Shown: piece by piece, positions 6,601 through 9,522 of the stretch
Numbering within the stretch: the stretch's first letter is position 1
Layout of the letters: every line of letters begins with the position of its first letter
Assembly (NCBI GenBank): GCA_905211615.1
Contig: CAJMBB010000073.1
Coordinates: 1-9,522 of the forward strand
Direction: 5' to 3'
Length of the DNA: 9,522 nt
Source of the DNA: an uncultured Collinsella sp.
GTDB lineage: Bacteria; Actinomycetota; Coriobacteriia; Coriobacteriales; Coriobacteriaceae
Program-made: the position numbers and the translations under genes
The notes under the pieces: model-generated
The model's input: only the letters and a program-made list of their open reading frames with translations
Database searches by the model: none
What the model was told of the DNA's origin: nothing

Positions 6601-7493
6601 GCAAGCTGGTCCTTAACGACAGGGGATGCGCTACCAGCCGTATAGGCAAACTCAATCTTCTGCCCCGGGGCGAGCTTAACGCTGCTCGCGCCAACCGAGG
6701 AAGACACGCAGTCGACGAACAGCTGCCAGAAGGCATAAGTCGTCGGATCGTAGGCAAGCGTGCGGCCATCGCTCGGAGACGTGATGCTCTTGAGGTAGAA
6801 CCCATATGCCGTGTTTGCATCGTAGTCTGCCTTGAAGCCCGTCTTCTCCTGCAGCTTAATGAAGGCATCCGCAGCCGTCGCGCCCTCGTCGAGCTTGAGC
6901 TGCGTAGGTGCCACCCAGGTCTGAGCCTTGCCGTCGGCATCGGTGCCGATAATCGAGAACGAGACCTCGACCTGCTTCTTAGCGACATCGCCGGTTTCTG
7001 TCGGGTTCTCTGTCTGGACGGCAGTCGCGGCGGCAGATCCTGCTTGGCCAGTGGATGCCGTCGAAGACTGCTCGCTCGTGGCAGGGCTCTCCCCCATCGC
7101 CGAGCCTTCGTCGCCAGTTGCTGCCTCTGTTGTGACGGCACTGGCTGCAGGCGCGCTCCCGGAATCCGAAACCTCGGCGCCGCTCTGCTCAGCGGCACCG
7201 CCCGCAAGCGCTGCGCCCTCGCCCGGCGTCGCAGCCTGAGCCACAGCCTCGGCAATGCCCTCGGCGCCCTCGGCCCACAGCTGAGACGGCGTGGTGCCAA
7301 AGGCCATCGCGAAGGCCAGGAATGCCACCAGGCCGCGCTTGGCTACACCGCGTGCAATCGCGCCACGGCGATGCAACGAGGCGCGCTCACGCTCGTCCTC
7401 AACCATACCCATTTGTCCCCCATTGTCTGTACTTGGAGCGTTGCCTTGAGGCTGCCCCACGTCATCGCGCATGTTACGCTCGAGTTCCCCCAT
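3615..7493 (-). CDS. Large cell-surface protein: four DUF4430 domains, PQQ-like beta-propeller, InlB-type repeat
   Basis: A 1292-residue secreted, anchored protein. In order: a long N-terminus with a signal-peptide hydrophobic core (about 54-65, after VAKR); an Ala/Ser/Glu-rich linker (75-170); four DUF4430 domains (about 174-287, 297-401, 411-519, 525-634), each with a YWxxYxNG-type motif (e.g. YWQLFINGK 370-378, YWKFYVNGK 486-494); a PQQ-like beta-propeller (about 684-1065, blades such as GFVYIATENELIKIDSSTGK); an InlB/Flg_new repeat (1067-1136, GYAFGGWYTD and LTLYAKWT); a Gly-rich then Lys/Ser/Asp-rich linker (1139-1253); a membrane helix (1259-1282) and a KRGKGDGNAR tail. ATG 7493 follows GGAAGGGGG by six bases; TTG 7556 lies inside the riboswitch 3' end, and ATG 7406 is a second option. 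With the B12 riboswitch, the transcobalamin-like domains suggest a cobalamin-capturing surface protein. No PQQ enzyme motif is claimed; the propeller may be a binding module. Adhesion is the main alternative. Confidence 0.9.
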   Translation of the reverse strand: MGELERNMRDDVGQPQGNAPSTDNGGQMGMVEDERERASLHRRGAIARGVAKRGLVAFLAFAMAFGTTPSQLWAEGAEGIAEAVAQAATPGEGAALAGGAAEQSGAEVSDSGSAPAASAVTTEAATGDEGSAMGESPATSEQSSTASTGQAGSAAATAVQTENPTETGDVAKKQVEVSFSIIGTDADGKAQTWVAPTQLKLDEGATAADAFIKLQEKTGFKADYDANTAYGFYLKSITSPSDGRTLAYDPTTYAFWQLFVDCVSSSVGASSVKLAPGQKIEFAYTAGSASPVVKDQLAANVTVIGRDAQGKTQTWVDNAQYVVTSGSSALDLTKVALEANDIDAVAAGSFILSLKYNGVELGTPQDYSTYWQLFINGKSSDYTADNVTIHAGDTVTWFYGGWGDKLPSDSVHASVQVLGKDKDGKQQVWASTGQTSLKAGSTAKDLLEQTGLTLDASEESWGWFLNGITSPFDSKSYGWDAATKSYWKFYVNGKFADVGAGAYELQEGDAVTFMYGADADALPGQVLGSVDVIGPDVNGNNTRWGSASNVSLPEGSTAQNLIETVLKAKGVTYNGSQSGEYWFLNSINSPFDHKPYAWDAATNKYWHLYINGEPSLLCANQITLKSGDKVTLAYTTDDSAMPDPDKIVVDPSATTPDWDAEWAGYGNSGNGSTVTDAKTPAQAAGLKWAFDWKAESGQQYANCSEPVIANGFVYIATENELIKIDSSTGKKVASAPLASKVSYTSRPIYTNGLIIVPLNGGAVQAITADKLICKWLTPGLTDLTQSSCTVVSDGEYVYVGTVDISYDENYNATYGNGSLKRIKIATGEVSWQNIDPTEGYYWTGAALTDKYAIVPTSAGTLKCIDKTTGDVVSTMELGAVANADCIADPSNGSTFYQMTHDGKLHVISLSAKGALSAQKTVDLGLTNNLSAPAVFGDNLIVGGQTATGSALVLYNLKTGKTTMVAAADGKALPAGLNGIAATPLVSVQGGKTYVYFTVNSADSKDYVNYSAGGGVYRYTLGDAEATQIYDAAGHYQYCDSPVIADASGNLYYINDSGTLFKLGAVESWTVAFNSNGGSACDTKFVATADGKLVKPADPTRDGYAFGGWYTDEACTQAYDFSTPVTADLTLYAKWTKNAVNPGGNGGSGTNGGNGGAGNGSGAGTDAGSGSGSKGGAIAPGQKPVAKTTVSTKTETKDNKSNKKDSDKSDKKDEKKSDKKSDKKDSKSDKKSDSKSDTGAASTTTAKKSSGASEQETGTNPLAIVGIAAGVIGLALIAVFVLTKRGKGDGNAR
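3783..3911 (-). repeat. Low-complexity Lys/Ser/Asp repeat in wall linker
   Basis: The coding strand repeats short units read as KSDKK, KKDSK and KSDKKSD (roughly residues 1195-1237 of the large protein). It is a highly charged, probably disordered spacer between the folded domains and the membrane helix. Such runs are prone to slippage in replication and in assembly, so the copy number may vary between strains. Confidence 0.75.
5592..6974 (-). repeat. Four tandem DUF4430 coding repeats
   Basis: Four diverged copies of about 105-115 codons. Copies three and four are closest, sharing SPFDxKxYxWDAATxxYW at protein level and clear DNA similarity (5683-5751 against 6043-6110 on the plus strand). 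Copy two is the most diverged and lacks the SPxD motif. Copy one has the Asn-Gly of the YWxxYxNG turn replaced by Asp-Cys. This points to old tandem duplication with later specialisation, and a fresher event between copies three and four. Confidence 0.8.
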
Positions 7494-7530
7494 CGGGGTC
7501 CCCCTTCCCTCCAGAGCCCTATGCACACCG

Positions 7531-7544
7531 GCGGCATACGCCGC
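7531..7544 (-). promoter_or_regulatory. Hairpin between riboswitch and ribosome-binding site
   Basis: On the minus strand GCGGC (7544-7540) pairs with GCCGC (7535-7531) around a GTAT loop, directly after the B12 box and about 18 bases before the GGAGG of the leader. Its place fits P13, whose loop contacts L5 in cobalamin riboswitches, but I could not confirm loop complementarity. Further on, GGGG and CCCC flanking the start-proximal SD (7503-7495) could pair. With no T-tract terminator in the leader, control is probably at translation. Confidence 0.4.
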
Positions 7545-7553
7545 AGCCGCATG

Positions 7554-7736
7554 CAAGATGGGAGGCGATCCGACTTAACCTTAACGGCTCAGGCGCGTCG
7601 TCCGATCTGCGACGCGAACATCCCGAGCCAAGAGGAATTACGGTTACTGGTACAGCCGGGGACTTGCACCCCGATTCTCCCAAATGCGCAGGAAAACCGC
7701 GCGTTCGTGCGTCTCCGCACCACCATCTAGGCCATC
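7554..7736 (-). ncRNA. Cobalamin (B12) riboswitch
   Basis: The minus strand shows the conserved parts in order. GATGGTGGTGC (7727-7717) is the 5' strand, followed by hairpin TGCG-GAGA-CGCA. The core is GGGAGAAT then CGGGGTGCAAGTCCCCG (P5/L5), then GCTGTACCAGTAACCGTAA, the near-invariant core. The B12 box is AAGTCGGATCGCCTCCCATC (7576-7557), whose CCATC closes on the 5' GATGG. This family binds adenosyl- or related cobalamin and represses the gene downstream, normally B12 uptake, synthesis or B12-independent isoenzymes. Here it ends about 60 bases before the start of the large DUF4430 protein and must control both genes of the operon. Confidence 0.95.
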
Positions 7737-7737
7737 G

Positions 7738-7766
7738 ATTATTACCGTCAAAATGGTATCACGCAA
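7738..7766 (-). promoter_or_regulatory. Predicted promoter of the riboswitch operon
   Basis: On the minus strand TTGCGT (7766-7761) and AATAAT (7743-7738) are 17 bp apart, or TAATAA with 16 bp. The predicted start near 7731 falls at the 5' strand of the riboswitch, as expected. TTGACG at 7751-7746 is another possible -35 but leaves a poorer -10. The -35 box overlaps the T tract of the preceding terminator. Confidence 0.55.
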
Positions 7767-7792
7767 AAGGGCCCCGCACACAGGCGAAGCCC
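7765..7792 (-). terminator. Intrinsic terminator after the AarF/UbiB gene
   Basis: GGGCTTCGC (7792-7784) and GCGGGGCCC (7777-7769) form a nine-pair stem with two G-U pairs and a 6-base loop, followed by TTTT (7768-7765) on the minus strand. It lies about 50 bp after the aarF-like stop codon. The T tract is short, so termination may be partial. Confidence 0.7.
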
Positions 7793-7843
7793 AAGGTAAA
7801 AGCTATTGTTTGCGATAGGAAAATGCGGTGACGGTCGCAGCCT

Positions 7844-9522
7844 CTAGTGCTTGCCGCCGTGACTGTTGAGCCAGATATTGCGGCCCAGCATAAGCGCCAG
7901 CACCAGCGCGCTCACGTAGCCAAAGAAGCCGATGACCGGAATGCCGAGGACAACCGGCTCGATGCGCGCGTAGTACACCACCGACGAACCGATAAACAGG
8001 CCAGCGATAACGATAGCCATCGACATACGGTCGATAATTCCGCCCAGCTGTCGCAGTGCCTTATCGCTGCTCATGATCTGCGTGTTCACCTTAAGCTGGC
8101 CGCGCGTGAGCATGCGCGAAGCCAAGCCCAGATACTCGGCCGCCTCGAGCGAGCCTTTTGCCGCGCGATAGCTGCTCGCGGCAAAATCGCGTCCCATATC
8201 ACGCACGCGCGCATAGGTGCTCTTCTCGTTTTTGATGTGCGTCTGGATAATCTGGATCATGTTGACGTTGGGCATGTACTCGGTCAGCAAACCCTCGAGC
8301 GTCACCATGCCGCGCGCGAACATCGTCACCACGCTCGGCAGCTCAACATCGTTTTTGCGCGCCAGGTTTAGCAGCGAGGTCAAAAACTCGCCGATATCCA
8401 GATCCTTCAGGTCAAGACCCGCAAAGTCGGCGACGATAAAGTCCAGGTCGGACAAAAAGGCCGAATGATCTAGCTCAGCCGAGTCGCCACGCGTCACGGC
8501 GAAGCGCATGAGCGAATCCTTGAGCTTGGGCACGTCACCCTCGGCCACGGCGAAAATCATGTCCTTAACGATGCCACGATCGTGGCTCGACATGCGTCCG
8601 ACCATGCCCAAGTCGATAAAGTAAACGATGCCGTCCTTGAGAATGATGTTTCCCGCATGCGGGTCGGCATGGAAAAAGCCGTCGTCGAGCACCTGCGTCG
8701 AGTAGTCCTCGACAATCGCAGCACCGATCTTTTCCAAGTCATAGCCCTCGGCCACCAAGCGTTCAGGATCGGCGATCGAAATGCCGTCGACGTAGTCCAT
8801 AACCACCACGTGCTCGGTGCACAGGTCCAGATAGGATTTAGGGCACGTCACGCCATGAACGCTCTTATGGAACTCGTAGAAGTCGTTGAGGTTTTTGGCC
8901 TCGGCCAAAAAGTTGGTCTCCTCGCGAAACGAGGTCCACAACTCCTCGACTACGCCGTGCAGGTCAACGAATTGATCGGTGTTGACAAACTTGGAAACGA
9001 TGCGCACCACCGAGCGAATGATATCGATGTCCTGTGCCATAACCTGCTGCGCACCGGGGCGCTGCACCTTGACGGCCACGTCCTCGCCCGTCACCAGACG
9101 AGCGCGGTGCACCTGCGCGAGCGATGCACTACCAAGCGGATTGGGGTCGATCGCATCGAACATCTCCCCCAGGCGCAGGCCGTATTCTTCTTCCAGACAG
9201 CTGAGTACGACCTCGTACGGCACCGGCTCCACGTCGGAGCGCAGACGACGCAGCTCGTCGCAAAAGCGCTGCGGCAGAATCTCGGACCGGTTGGCCAAAA
9301 TCTGCCCCATCTTGACGAACATGGGGCCGAGTTCCTCGAGCAGGCGGCGCAAACGAACCGGCGTGAGGTTATCCCACACGCGGTACTTTTTGACCAGGCG
9401 AACAATCTGCCCAATGCGTTCGCGACGACCCGCCGGCGTGAGCTGGTATTCCTCGTCCGGCGCCATCGCGTCGGGCTCCTCGGGCACCATATCGACAGCG
9501 CGCGGCTTCTTGCGAGCGCCCG
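7844..9522 (-). CDS. AarF/UbiB (ABC1) family kinase-like protein, 5' end open at window edge
   Basis: Counting from the first ATG in the window (9490) it is 548 residues, near family length, with the atypical-kinase motifs of the ABC1/ADCK/UbiB family. These are KMGQ at 60-63 (signature N-terminal motif), the Ala-rich nucleotide loop GSASLAQVHRA at 120-130, Lys141 in VAVKVQRPG, the FREETNFLAEAKN motif near 188-200, HADPHAGNI at 274-282 and the DLG metal-binding motif at 293-295. Two C-terminal membrane helices (about 490-507, 512-536) place it at the membrane. Relatives act as ATPases or kinases supporting quinone or other isoprenoid lipid metabolism. Coriobacteriia do not make ubiquinone, so the substrate is open. 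The frame stays open without a stop from 9490 to the right edge, and ATG 9490 has no ribosome-binding site, so the true start is probably outside the window. A terminator follows at 7765-7792. Confidence 0.92.
   Translation of the reverse strand, partial: GARKKPRAVDMVPEEPDAMAPDEEYQLTPAGRRERIGQIVRLVKKYRVWDNLTPVRLRRLLEELGPMFVKMGQILANRSEILPQRFCDELRRLRSDVEPVPYEVVLSCLEEEYGLRLGEMFDAIDPNPLGSASLAQVHRARLVTGEDVAVKVQRPGAQQVMAQDIDIIRSVVRIVSKFVNTDQFVDLHGVVEELWTSFREETNFLAEAKNLNDFYEFHKSVHGVTCPKSYLDLCTEHVVVMDYVDGISIADPERLVAEGYDLEKIGAAIVEDYSTQVLDDGFFHADPHAGNIILKDGIVYFIDLGMVGRMSSHDRGIVKDMIFAVAEGDVPKLKDSLMRFAVTRGDSAELDHSAFLSDLDFIVADFAGLDLKDLDIGEFLTSLLNLARKNDVELPSVVTMFARGMVTLEGLLTEYMPNVNMIQIIQTHIKNEKSTYARVRDMGRDFAASSYRAAKGSLEAAEYLGLASRMLTRGQLKVNTQIMSSDKALRQLGGIIDRMSMAIVIAGLFIGSSVVYYARIEPVVLGIPVIGFFGYVSALVLALMLGRNIWLNSHGGKH

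Noticed and set aside
5673..7730. 685-codon open frame on the plus strand
   Set aside because: It is antisense to the DUF4430 repeats and crosses the riboswitch and the start of the large gene. No domain is recognised and conserved features on the minus strand explain the sequence.
7322..7831. 169-codon plus-strand frame across the riboswitch
   Set aside because: It runs antisense through the riboswitch, its promoter and the aarF terminator, all of which are better supported.
7847..8371. 174-codon plus-strand frame opposite the AarF/UbiB gene
   Set aside because: Its translation is the His/Arg-rich shadow expected opposite this coding sequence, while the minus strand carries the family motifs.

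Overview
The window reads as two blocks that probably do not share an origin. Positions 1 to about 2485 look like a gut Clostridia chromosome (Oscillospiraceae-like, by impression of the proteins only). They carry, on the minus strand, an AraC-family regulator overlapping a transglutaminase-like protein and, divergently on the plus strand, the first ~90 codons of a dicarboxylate/amino acid:cation symporter. Positions from about 2490 to the right edge look like an actinobacterial gut anaerobe of the Coriobacteriia (Collinsella-like): high GC, DUF4430 surface proteins with Lys/Ser/Asp-rich wall linkers, and an AarF/UbiB-family protein. The symporter ORF changes into an unrelated 16-residue tail at about 2478-2492, so the window contains either a metagenomic assembly chimera or a real recombination junction.

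Layout: 1-173 has no gene but holds hairpins; 174-1223 (-) transglutaminase-like protein; 1226-2080 (-) AraC regulator; 2081-2211 divergent promoter region with an 8-bp inverted repeat; 2212-2535 (+) truncated/chimeric symporter ORF; 2562-2672 two convergent intrinsic terminators; 2696-3625 (-) membrane-anchored single-DUF4430 protein; 3615-7493 (-) large surface protein with four DUF4430 domains, a PQQ-like beta-propeller and an InlB-type repeat; 7554-7736 (-) cobalamin riboswitch with its promoter just upstream; 7765-7792 (-) terminator; 7844-9522 (-) AarF/UbiB-family kinase-like protein, open at the right edge.

The most interesting unit is 2636-7766: a promoter, a B12 riboswitch and two overlapping genes, closed by its own terminator. 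DUF4430 is the transcobalamin/intrinsic-factor C-terminal-like domain, so control by a B12 riboswitch suggests that the two proteins capture cobalamin (or a related corrinoid) at the cell surface. The large protein is anchored by its C-terminus and the small one by its N-terminus. The large protein also carries a beta-propeller, the fold used by the unrelated Bacteroides B12-binding lipoprotein BtuG. Cobalamin binding itself is inferred and has not been shown.
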